Position numbers and translations under genes: made by a program. From positions 40,367,001 through 40,431,000 of the forward strand of contig OX419758.1 of assembly GCA_948567375.1 (NCBI GenBank): a stretch of DNA of 64,000 nucleotides, written 5' to 3'. The stretch comes from Lunularia cruciata. Taxonomy: Eukaryota > Streptophyta > Marchantiopsida > Lunulariales > Lunulariaceae. The notes beneath the pieces were generated by a model that worked only from the letters and a program-made list of their open reading frames with translations, was not told the DNA's origin and searched no databases. Below, one piece after another: positions 1-10,151 of the stretch; within the stretch, counting starts at the first letter, position 1; each line of letters opens with the position of its first letter.

Positions 1-160
1 GTGTAGCCCATACGACTTGCATAGCTCGGATATCTTAGGTGTGGTAGGGCAGATTTCTCATAAAGACTCTAGTGGGGCTTAGCCCCATGTTACCTTTTTT
101 GTCTCTCCCTTGTAAGGCTTGATGGGGTTGTCCCATCCTTCATTTCTCCTATGCTTTTGC
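1..160 (-). repeat. Hairpin repeat family, copy 1 (long form)
   Basis: One of at least nine related copies in this window. Its core is a small hairpin, GATGGG-GTTGT-CCCATC, at 121-137. It is preceded by a pyrimidine-rich stretch (TTTTGTCTCTCCCTTGTA) and a short palindrome around TGGGGCTTAGCCCCA. The outer part (about 15-60, CTCGGATATCTTAGGTGTG) is matched in reverse orientation by the copy at 38.6 kb, so the unit is at least about 140 bp long. Strand '-' means opposite to the orientation in which the hairpin reads GATGGGAAGACCCCATC. Confidence 0.8.
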
Positions 161-1529
161 CTTGCTGGATTCCTAATACTCAAGTGTATGGCGTCAACCA
201 AATACTTCAATAGCATATTGACTTCCTCATCTTGCAACAGAAAGTCAGGGTTGCATGTAAGATTACAAGTTTTAAATCAGGGTATCATAAACTCCTTCAT
301 TACTATATAATTACTTGTGATATCTATTAAAGCTTTAATCTGACTTTAAGCTACTTCAAAGGTTCTTAATAGCATTTTGGCTTTTATGCAAGGTTGTATA
401 TACAATCGAGACCATTTGAAGTCCATAAGTATAATGGCAGATATGTTATATGTGACTAGTATCAAGTTATATTGAACATGCATCTTTCATGAGAGAGTAG
501 ACAACTTAATCTCTTTAAATGATAATATACTATAGCAACTAAATTAAATTCTAGAGATTCTTTTAAGTGCTTTTGAATAATGACAAGAAAATTTCAGATT
601 ACTCCGGTCCTCTGAAAGACACTTTTCTTGAGAGCTTAGACACTCTTAATTCACTATATCTAACTCTTTTTAGCCGTATGAGTATTACTCCAGGCCCTAA
701 GAATATTTACTTACAGCTTAGACACTCTTTATTCACTAACATTGTCCATGAAGCAACCACGAGATTTTCTCAAACTCACAAAGGCACGGCGCGTATCATT
801 TTTTGTTCTAAAGCTATAACGAGTTTCCTGTGCAAACTCACCATAAACTCAGGAGAGGTCATTTGCGGTATGTATATGAGATTTGTCAAACTCGCCAAAT
901 AACCACTTCACATGTGCAGACTATTCACCCTGTAGCGCAAATCTAATGTGTGTTTAGGGACTTGCAGACAGTAGGGGGTTTTAGAAATAGGTTTGATGGA
1001 TGTCTACATGATAGATAACAAACTTCATAATAATTTAAAGTGAACTCTGTAACGAGATGAGATTGTAATAACTAAATGCTCTGTTAATTCAGTTAAGGGA
1101 TATATTATACAAATTGCATTCATTAATAAAAATCAAATCATATGTTACGGATGTTTAGGAATGTCGTAACTAAATAAATGATTGTCAGACAGAGTGACAT
1201 GTTTCCTCAAGAGAGTGGCCACGTGGTCAGTTGAGTCACATATGATTGATGATTTGGTTTTTGTATTCAAGATCCAAAATGGCCCCGCCCAACAATTCAA
1301 ATTTCTAAACTCAAATTCACCACCCTATGGAGCAAATGTGCGAGTTGTCAGGCAACTAATGGTGGTTTTGTAGTTTTTCATTGGTGTGGGAAATGATCAG
1401 TGTCGCTGTGTGGCAACCAAGAAATTGATTAGAGGTCAAGGATTTTTATGCTAGGAGTGCAACAAAATTTTTGCTATAGGAGATCAAGTACCTTGTTTTA
1501 GTGTAGGAGATTCACTTTTTGACGCTGAT
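161..1529. other. No gene seen; AT-rich sequence
   Basis: No supportable coding region. A short direct repeat is present: a 23-bp stretch at 634-656 recurs with one mismatch at 716-738. The small open frames show no family motif and are probably chance. Confidence 0.5.
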
Positions 1530-2690
1530 CCAAGACCTATAGAGTCATCTTTGGATTCGCAACCTCAACAACCATTAGGGAAATTTGGAGACTTGTTGAG
1601 GATGGCTTCTTCCGTGGCGGGCAAAACCAAGGAGGATGAATAATTTTGCATGGCAACGTACCATTATAGCCAAATACTGGATTATTTGGAGGACCCCAAG
1701 CATTTTGCACAGATTCATGGTGGGAATTGCAAAAGGCCCATTCAAAAATTGATAGCATTTAGTTTCATGGCAACCTTTTTGATTAGGGAGGGACAAGGAT
1801 TTCCTACTTCTATGACAGGTGACAGACTTTACAAGAAATGGTTGCGGTACATGAAATAGTACAAAGAAACTTGGGAGCTTAAGAACAAGTCTACATGAGA
1901 AGGTCTCACCAAAAAGGAATATGGCAAAGGGTGGAGAACTATAGAAGATAAATTGAATGGAATGTGCCTACATTTTGCAAGAATGGAAGCCATGTTTGGG
2001 ACCAGAGCAAACATAAGTCCACCGACAATGGTAAGTTTAGGAAATTGTAATCCCAATTTGAGCAAGATTTGCAAGGCTGGCAAGGAGGAGGTCCATGAAG
2101 GTGCGCAAGAGTGCTTACAATTCTCATCTCCTCCAGAGGTGATGGTCCCCGACTCGGGCCCCTAGTTGGTTGCAAACACCCAAGGGGTGGAAAGTTTACC
2201 AAGTGGCATGGACAATGGAATCCTATCACCCAAGGATGAGTCTCTATTTGTTCCACCAATCAAGGACTCGCCTTTCATTACACCACCGCCTTTAACTTCT
2301 ACAAGGGATGGATCTGATTGTGCTTTCGCCAACCAAGAAGTGGAACATGACCCAAAGAGGAGGAAAGGTGGAATATCAGCAAGTACGGTACTCAAGTTGT
2401 CACCTAGTATGTCATTATCTCATGATTTAGCAAAAATTACCATGTTGAAGGCAAATACTATAGAATCCAAAGAGAGGTTACGACTAGCTGAACTAGAAGC
2501 CACCAGCATGAGGAAGAGAGAGAAAAAATGATGAGAATGGAAGTAGAGCATGATAGATTAGAGACAAAGAAGATGAAAATTGAAATTGAGAAAAAATTGA
2601 GCACAAATAAAAGGAAAGCTAGGGCAAACAAACACAAATTTAAGGAGAAGAGTTTGGAATCAAAGCACACTCATGAAATCAAATGAGTCT
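1530..2690 (+). pseudogene. Broken transposon-associated protein with Myb/SANT-like region
   Basis: A single reading can be followed on the plus strand across several stops and frame changes (near 1641, 1857, 1896, 2163 and 2529). The middle part (about 1700-2040) has the spacing of Trp, Leu and basic residues of a Myb/SANT or trihelix-type helix bundle, with KKWLRYMK, YKETWEL, GLTKKEYGKGW and a final RANISPP. It is followed by a Ser/Pro-rich linker with a basic patch (DPKRRKGG) and an Arg/Glu/Lys-rich tail likely to form a coiled coil. Such small DNA-binding proteins often accompany PIF/Harbinger and related DNA transposons; that link is inference. The stops and frameshifts show that it is no longer functional. 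The exact family is not recognised. Confidence 0.5.
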
Positions 2691-2844
2691 CATACAAGCA
2701 GGGAAAACTCCCAAGGAAATAAGTAACTATTTCAAAGTGCTCACTCAGGTTCAATGTCCATCATACTCTATTGATAGCAAATAGTATACCACCATCTAAC
2801 CTTTATGATGATTATAATAAAGATGAGTTGAAACTTGATAAATG

Positions 2845-3165
2845 TTGCTAATATCCGCCTAATGCCGCTTGTTACCACTCAGTTCCTCTCATGTTTTTCC
2901 TTGGCCACACATAGTCAGCCCAAGATGCCACAAGTTGGCGCTCATAGCCGCCTATAAAGTCTTTCTTGCAGCTGTTAGTCACCACTCAATGCCACACTTC
3001 ATTGAATAAAGGCCAGCTAGCACTTATCAGTGCTAGTAGGCATTCCCAGATGCTTAATAACGCTCTTAGGCACTCGTAAATGTGGTCAGCGCTTGTATGT
3101 ACTCCTTGGTGCAAGTCATGGCTCGTTGGCGCTTGTCGATGCTTGTTGGAGCTGAGGGACACCGG
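2845..3165 (+). repeat. Left subterminal array of degenerate GCGC-type motifs
   Basis: A run of short related motifs (GGCGCTTGT, AGCGCTTGT, AGTGCTAGTAGGCAT, CGCTCTTAGGCACTC) is packed into about 300 bp. The same motifs appear in reverse orientation at 6480-6745. This arrangement resembles the subterminal repeats of CACTA or Mutator-like DNA transposons. No clear terminal inverted repeat or target duplication could be assigned by eye. Confidence 0.5.
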
Positions 3166-4029
3166 TGATGGGTTTAGGGTGGTGACTCTTGATGTGAATG
3201 TTGCACATGGGTGTAAGGTGATGACACGTTTGATACACAAGGCACAATTGAGTATATAGCACATGAAAATATGAGATTTAGACAAAAATATGAGTTCACA
3301 AGTGTAAACTTAAAGATAAATCTATACGTGGGGATAACTGAACAAAAGATGTATATAAATGGGGAGCCAATAGAACCTGAACTTGTGACTATGGTGGTCA
3401 ATGAGGTAAAGAAGAAGAGGGAGATGCACCATGGTGTCTAAGTGCTACTATTGCGTCTTAAATGGACATAATGACCACCATAGAGGCCAATCACTCTCAT
3501 CCAAGTCTTGATGCTTGATACTGCTAGCAAGAAGAGGATATGGGTCACAACTATGAGAACTCAATCTACCTGATGTCCACTCCCTTTGTGCAACTAATAA
3601 CAGGCCTATCATCATGGACAGATCTGTCCAAAGCACTCATCAAAGGGTCAAATGACCAAGTGTATGATGCTCTATGTACCCTATAAGGACGGAAGTGAGT
3701 AGGGTAGATAGCACCATGTGAATTTTCCTATAATAAGAGAGTGCATAACTATCTATGATCAAAAGATCATGAAGAAGTAAACCTAATGAAGTAAGATGCT
3801 CATATGATCTAACTCTAAGTCCTCTGAACTCAGAATCTTGCTAGATATCTGCTGAACACAAACAGGCCATGAGGTGAGACCCGTTGTGAACTCCCTTTGG
3901 GAGTTTGGACCATTGCCACATGCTCCATAGCAACCACTCCACTCCATCCAGAGTAAGATCTATCCACAAGATAACCTCAAAGCATAGCAAATAGAACTGG
4001 ATGAAATGGCTAACACTAGGATAGGCTAC

Positions 4030-5960
4030 CCACCCTACAGGCCCGGATTGTGTGTGAGGGCACCAACCATGCCTAGTCGTCCCACTCTCCCATGCACGGA
4101 AACCAATAGCACCACAATTTCATAATGATGCCATACAAGTAACATCCACAATAATAATCTTCTTTTGTAGGAAGCCAAGGAAGAGGATACGTGGAATATA
4201 CTCTCCTGATGGACAAATCCTCTCTCTAAACTCAGTTTGAGTGCCTTGAGTCTCCACACTATGAGGTAACACATGGGTGGCATCAGTATGGGTCTGCATC
4301 TCATGACAAGTATGGGTCTGGTGAGCAATAGGATGTAGTCTGGGTCCAAGATAAGCCACACGAGCCCTCAAATGAGCTAGACTACTCTCACTCTCCTCTA
4401 CATGAGCTCTCATTTGAGCTAGACTACTCTTGTTCTCCTCTACCTGAACATGTGCACTCTTGCACCTCTCTATAGCATATATTTACTCTTGTGCCTAATT
4501 CTATAATTGGACCTTGTAACCCTCTGCCATGGCAATGGCACCTAGTATGTCCATGTCCAAGTCAGCTAATCTCTGCTCTCTCTCCATCTCAGAAGTAAGC
4601 AAGATCAGATGCCTCTCCTCCTTTGCAGCAAGTAAATCCTCTCGCTCACAAAGAGTCTCTCTTGCTCTAGCACTAATCTCTCTCTCTCTCTCCTCTACAC
4701 TCTCCAATCTACTCTCACGCTCAAGCACTAATCTCTCTCTCTCCTTTACACTCTCTAGTCTACTCTCACACTCAAGGAGATTTCTCTCTACACTCAGCCA
4801 CTCAAACACAATCATCTAAAATGCAAGTGATGTCAACAGAACAAGAAGGAGGTGAAGGTACTCTGAAATGCATGGGGTCACCAACCCCCTCCACTGATGG
4901 AGAAAGTGGTGAAGGGGAAGAAGAGTGAAAACAAGTTATCTTAACAAAGGGTAAGGGCTGTGTCTCAACACAAATCTGTTGAACACCTGTTCACAAGTGG
5001 TACATTTAGTTATCCATCAAGTACAAATTCATATTTGAATTTAAAAATATATAAGTTTACAAGTTCATTAATTCAAGCTTCTTAAATGAATTCATTTATT
5101 AAATTTGGTAATGGTATATACAAAAGAACTTTGTATGTTTTCCAAAATATAAATATATGAAAATATATATATATGACAAAACTCAAACCTAATCAATCAA
5201 TCACTCACCATCCTCATCCTCTCCTCCCATCATCAATAGTCTCATCCTCATCCAAGGTATATGCATCCTCATGATCATCATCATGCTCTCCCTTGTATAT
5301 AATCTCCTCCTCTCCATCACTCAAGTACATCACGTCCTCCTCTTGAATAAAACCTCTCTCCACAAAGAGACGAGTGAGTATCTGCCCAAGGAAGGTGATC
5401 CTGAACCTACACCCCTTAGGACTCCTCAATTTGCTTTGCAAACTCCCCACCTCTGCAATGATAGCTCTAAAAGCTAACTCTCCCTAATCATAATCCTCCA
5501 CACCAAATCTTCTTGATTTGGTCTTGGTGTTGAGTACCAAATCCCCATGTACAATCTTGGGCCTAATAGTGGGTGCAACAAGTGCACCCATCAACTAGAA
5601 GAAAGCTCGGAATGCAGGATATACACATTGCCTTGCAAGATATCTTTTTGCAACCTTGTCCCTTTGTGGAAACCAGTCTGAAACAATAGTGTAAGGAATT
5701 GTCCTCCGTCTTAGTGTTCTCCCCCCTGGCATGGCAAGTGCATCTCTAACTATATCAGCGGTCAATTGAAACTGCCTCCCTCTTACCAAACTTGTGCAAG
5801 AGATGTTCAAATCTGATGTTTGTCCAGCCAGCACCACTTGATGAAATTTGCTGGGTGTTGAATGTTATGAAATGCTATGAGCCAATCTCTTTCTTGAGTA
5901 TTTCTCATGTCGGGCCCGTCAACTATCTTTTCATATCCCTAGATTTCTGCCATGGTTCAA
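4030..5960 (-). pseudogene. Broken transposon-type coiled-coil protein of unknown family
   Basis: Read on the minus strand from about 5960 to 4030, one protein can be followed through several stops and at least one frame change. The N-terminal part has an ADIVRDALAMPGGRTLRRR region followed by IVSDWFPQRDKVAKRYLARQ. A very acidic stretch follows (5214-5330). Next comes a long coiled coil of repeated ER/SRLESV heptads (4501-4815), and the C-terminal part holds further Glu-rich segments (RAHVEESESSLAHL). It lies inside the block bounded by the two inverted motif arrays, so it is probably cargo or a structural protein of that element. I do not recognise a transposase or polymerase domain. No function is assigned. 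Confidence 0.45.
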
Positions 5961-6479
5961 ATTGAGTTTGCTCTTCCTCTGTGTTTCTCTTCTCAATCTC
6001 TCAAATGTTCTCTTGTTGTTTCTCTCGAGTCTCCAAAGCACTTGTTCAATTAGAAATCCAAATGGAGCTCTTCTTCTCAAAATTCCTCTCAAAATTCCAA
6101 CTCTCTCTGCCCTACAGCGAGTTGGTCTCCTAACAATTTGCCTCCTTCAGCTTTGGCAAGTTTTCCTCCTTCAAGGGAGTATGCTTCCTTCCAACACCCC
6201 ACTTGCAAAATGATTCTTTCTCCTTCAAACAACTCACACACCCACACACAATCACGAAATGAGCCTTTCTCTTTCCAACACCCCACACACTCGCAAAATG
6301 AGGCTTTTTAACATCCCACACACTAGGGAATGACATGAATTGAAAAGAGTAAGGTTTATATAACCCCAGGCGGCTGGAAAAGAAAGTTGAATACCAAACA
6401 TCCAAAATGTACACATCCATGGAAAAAAATCCATATTTCAACCAAAAGAACTCAAATCCCGAGCGGCAACATGCAGCAC

Positions 6480-6745
6480 TCCACGTCGCCAACCGGTGCA
6501 GGCAAGCGTTACATATTTCACACAGCACCTACCAGTGCCTACCAGCGCCATCTCACAGTGTCTACCAGCGCCAACGAGTGCATTTATTATTTGTTGATCT
6601 TGGAGTGCGGTCCCCAACATCTGCCATCATCTACAAGCGCCATTGAGTGGCACAGTCAAGCGCCACTTGATGGCCACAAGCCATTTTTGTAAGTTTGTGA
6701 GCAGCCTCCAGCGTGTACAAGCGCCATCTCATGGTGTCTACAACA
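6480..6745 (-). repeat. Right subterminal array, inverted relative to the left one
   Basis: Contains repeated ACCAGCGCCA, ACAAGCGCCAT and CAAGCGCCACTTGATGG-type motifs, which are the reverse complement of the motifs at 2845-3165. Together the two arrays frame about 3.9 kb. Confidence 0.5.
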
Positions 6746-6948
6746 TGAGCACACTTAAACTTTTTTCCAACATCCTCCGACAAGTGACTTTGAAGTGTAA
6801 ACTTGCTAAACACCACATCGTATAAGGGTAAGCTCAGGCCTTACAAATGTACAGATTAAGCTCCATAGAATTCATTTTGCATCTTTTGAATTCTTATCTC
6901 AATATTACATCAAGATACACTACTGGTTACTCTAAGTTACCAGACTAT

Positions 6949-7064
6949 GAGATATGAGATGAATAACTGAAAAATATATATTTTATTATATGGAAACTCA
7001 GTCAATGAGATATGAGATGAATAACTGAAAAATATATTTTTTATTATATGGAAACTCAGTCAAT
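6949..7064. repeat. Two tandem copies of a 58-bp unit
   Basis: 6949-7006 and 7007-7064 are nearly identical, differing at a couple of positions in an A/T run. The second copy contains the stop codon (7060-7062) of the degenerate PIF/Harbinger transposase, so the duplication touches the 3' end of that gene. Confidence 0.9.
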
Positions 7065-8440
7065 CGAGTATATCATCATTGTGATAATCAAGGCAATGTT
7101 GCATCACCCTTGATCTACTTTCTTCTCTACCAAGTTCTATAGCATGAAAAGACATTTCTGAATCTATTTGAGTTTCCTTTGTAAATCCACCATTGTCCTT
7201 TGACCAAAGGTCAGACCTATTGATTAAAAAATTATGTACAATAATACACATTGATACCCACTTTAACAAATAAGCATTTCTACTATTGTCTTTCAATTGC
7301 ACTCTTAGCTCACAAAGAGAATGTCATCTAGCTTTCAATACTCCTATACAATGCTCATTTATCACTCTTGCCTTTGCTAAATATTTATTAAACTCCTGCT
7401 TGTCCTCTGATCGAGCCTGCTTGAAAGCGGGGACTAGATGATGCATGGGTACATAACCCGAATCACCTAAAAGGTACTCCTTTGCCTCAAAAGTGCAACA
7501 ACTCCCTCTCAGGTCCAAATCATTCTATAGTGAGGATTGCAAGAATGCCATAGTCATGTCATGACATGACCCTGGCATTCTTGCAAATAAAAAAATCAAA
7601 TTATACTTTTAGTAAAATATACAAAAAGGATCACCAATCCATTGCAAAAATACCCAACAAAACAGCACATAACATAAAACATACCTTCCGAAAAATGCAC
7701 AATTCTCCCTTTATCATCACAAATAACTTGGCCGTTTATAGAATATGAACCTTTGTGGCTGAAATATATTCCACATCCACCGTTGGTCGAGCTGCAAGAG
7801 GAAACAATGTTCCATCTACCAAACCAACACAACCAGGAAAACCTTTTTGTGCAAAAACAATGGATATCCTCCTCCTCTCCTTGAGCTTGGGCCAAGCAAC
7901 TTGACTCCTCATCACATCTAATATGGCTGTCATAACTCTATCAATAAAAGCAATTGTTGAACCAGCACTAATGCCCCAAATATTTAAACCTCATGCAACA
8001 CAAGCTCCATTGCCATGATGCCCAAATCTATCCAAGGCTAGGGCAACTTGGATCCACATAGGTGTTTGCTCTCTTCGGTAGCTTTTCTCAAAAATTGTGT
8101 GTCTTAATCAAATCCACTAATGTTGAAAAAGAATCCACATCCATTCTAGTAAGATGGAAAAAGGCCTTAGTATCAAGATTTCTAAAATACTCCTTCACAA
8201 ACTCTCTACTACGAGGGTAAGTAACACGGGGTTCCAAGTATCAATGAGTATGTGCATACTCCCACCCACTAATAAAACATTCTATCATATCTAAATCTCT
8301 TCTTAATTCTTCCTCTTCATCTTCTAATCCTTGTAGCAATATCTCCAAATCTAACCGAATCATCCATTGAATACATTTTCTAATATTTCTGGTTAGTTCT
8401 ACACAAGTGCTCCCTCTCGGCATGACTTGACTCAATTTTT
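7060..8440 (-). pseudogene. PIF/Harbinger-type transposase, broken
   Basis: On the minus strand the segments appear in the order expected for a Harbinger DDE transposase. First is an N-terminal part with SREFVKEYFRNLD and FHLTRMDVDSFSTLVD (8215-8100). Then comes a helix-turn-helix part ending in ALALDRFGHHGNGA (about 8050-7980). The catalytic core follows: first Asp in GCVGLVDGTLFPLA (about 7830), second Asp in VICDDKGRIVHFSEGM (about 7720-7690), then YLLGDSGYVP (about 7470) and the Glu region VINEHCIGVLKAR (about 7360-7324). The C-terminal KWVSMCIIVHNFLI follows. It is broken by a stop near 7995, by frame changes, and by a foldback insertion at 7539-7584 between the second Asp and the YLLGDSGY region. 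No terminal inverted repeats were found by eye. Confidence 0.85.
7539..7584. repeat. 46-bp near-perfect palindrome inside the Harbinger relic
   Basis: Two 23-bp arms (7539-7561 and 7562-7584) are reverse complements apart from one 2-base mismatch, with no spacer. The central 18 bp, GTCATGTCATGACATGAC, is a perfect palindrome. It interrupts the transposase reading. Confidence 0.9.
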
Positions 8441-9718
8441 AATCACCATGGATAACTCCTTATTGGCAAAGGGGCATCTCTCTTCTTGGTGAACTTTCAG
8501 CAAAGGGACATCTCTATTCTCTGTGCACACAAAAAAAAAATCTCATAAATTTCATTTCGTAACAAGAAAACAAGTTCATGAATTTCATTTCATCACTAAG
8601 GGGGAACAAGTGCATACATTTCATACTTGTACCAAGAGACAACGTCATAAATTAAAAAAAAATTAAATAAGGAAATTGAATATTCTGGATAGTAACACTT
8701 TAAACAAAATCACTCCTCCTTCTAACCTTCCCACTGCCCGCACTCAAATCTTCCCACTCCAAACAAATTCACTCCCCATTCCAACTCTAGCTATGGATCT
8801 CTCAAATCTTCATAGGTGGTAAATTTTTGCATGCATTTAAATCTTTCCACTCATGCTTCCTCCAATCTTCCTTGGTGGTAAAAAATTGTGTTCCCGCTTG
8901 TCTAATGCATAAATTTGTCTGTAATTTGATTACCATGGGTGTTGTCAAAACATCATGGATGCTCCGTTTGGTGGCTGTCACTTTCACTCTAACCCTAAAC
9001 TATAAACTTTATTTACCCTAATTTGTAATCAATGCACTACGGAGTGATAATGGAAAATTCCTTATCCCTTATTTTCTGCAAACCACCTCACATGGAGTGT
9101 GCCAATAAATAAGGAACTTGGCCCAAGCTCTGTAACAATACCTTTTCTACCTCTTGGTCACACACCGTACCCATTTAGTCAACGCTTTGTAACTATCTAT
9201 ATGAAAAGTTATGAAACTTTGTATAACTATTTCCGAAACCCCCTTGTATGCTTGGTTTCCTGATATGCTGGATTGCCCCTTTGAGATTGATGATTTAGAA
9301 ACAATTGAAAATTGAAAATTTCATTGACTAAAATTGAGATCTGTCTGGAGTAGGCATAGATTGTGCATATAGGACTATGTGAATAGGAGTCTTATTGGTC
9401 AATCCCAGACACTGTTAGTGTCTTTTGGACTGAGAGTGCCTAAATCACTTTTCAGTAAACTAGGTAGCGAGAGCTCAATAAACTCAATAACTAGAAGTTG
9501 GTTTACAATATATGAACTAAAGAAACTTATTGTTTGAGTCTGTTGAGGAAATTAATATCTGCATTCAACAAGGTTTACTACAGATACAAAAGTGAAAACC
9601 TGAAGGCTAGTGTTATTGTGTATGCACTTATATCTAACAATGAACGCAACAAGATACACACGGATAAGATAAGAAACACTACCACCTCCTAACACGATAT
9701 TCAGGTTCATGTTAACAA
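8441..9718. other. No gene seen
   Basis: AT-rich sequence between the Harbinger relic and the copia element. No coding signal or clear repeat was found, apart from a C-rich stretch at about 8705-8790 with repeated TTCCCACT/CACTCC motifs. Confidence 0.4.
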
Positions 9719-10135
9719 TGTTATGTTTGGCTTGTTATCATAGACTTGACTGATCAAGAGCAAGAGCAAACTCAATTGATGAAACATGCAGTGAGTACAG
9801 TGCAGTCACATGTCTAGATATATTCAGTCATTACTAAGGCTAAGTATTAAAGTGACTAGATATCTTGAGTGGTCAATACTCATGAAGTCCAGCCATTCAA
9901 AATTCAGGAGTTCAGTTGGATGACAATGATAGGGACTATCTCTGTTTGTGTGTATATATATCTGTGTGCAATGAGAAATAAAGGTTTGAATTCGAGTGTG
10001 AGCATGTTTTAGCAATGGAGGTAGCTTTTGGGACAGGGAGTAAACCACATTGTTTCCTATTAGTCCTCTGATTTATGTTTAATGGGCTTTATGATGTGCT
10101 ATTGCAAGAGGTCCTTGGGACTGTATTTTCTAACA
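9719..10135 (+). repeat. Left LTR of the copia element
   Basis: TG...CA ends. It contains a TATA-like run (TGTGTATATATATC, about 9948-9961) and an AATAAA signal shortly downstream (GAGAAATAAAGG). These positions suggest the U3, R and U5 parts. It pairs with 14251-14668. Confidence 0.92.
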
Positions 10136-10136
10136 A

Positions 10137-10151
10137 TTTGTATCAGAGCTT
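10137..10151 (+). promoter_or_regulatory. Primer-binding site (initiator tRNA-Met type)
   Basis: TTTGTATCAGAGCTT lies directly after the left LTR. The core TATCAGAGC matches the 3' end of initiator tRNA-Met, as is usual for plant copia elements. Confidence 0.85.

Noticed and set aside
4529-4819. Plus-strand Ser-rich open frame
   Set aside because: It is the antisense of the ER-rich coiled coil on the minus strand; the Ser/Leu richness is a by-product of the CTCTCT composition.
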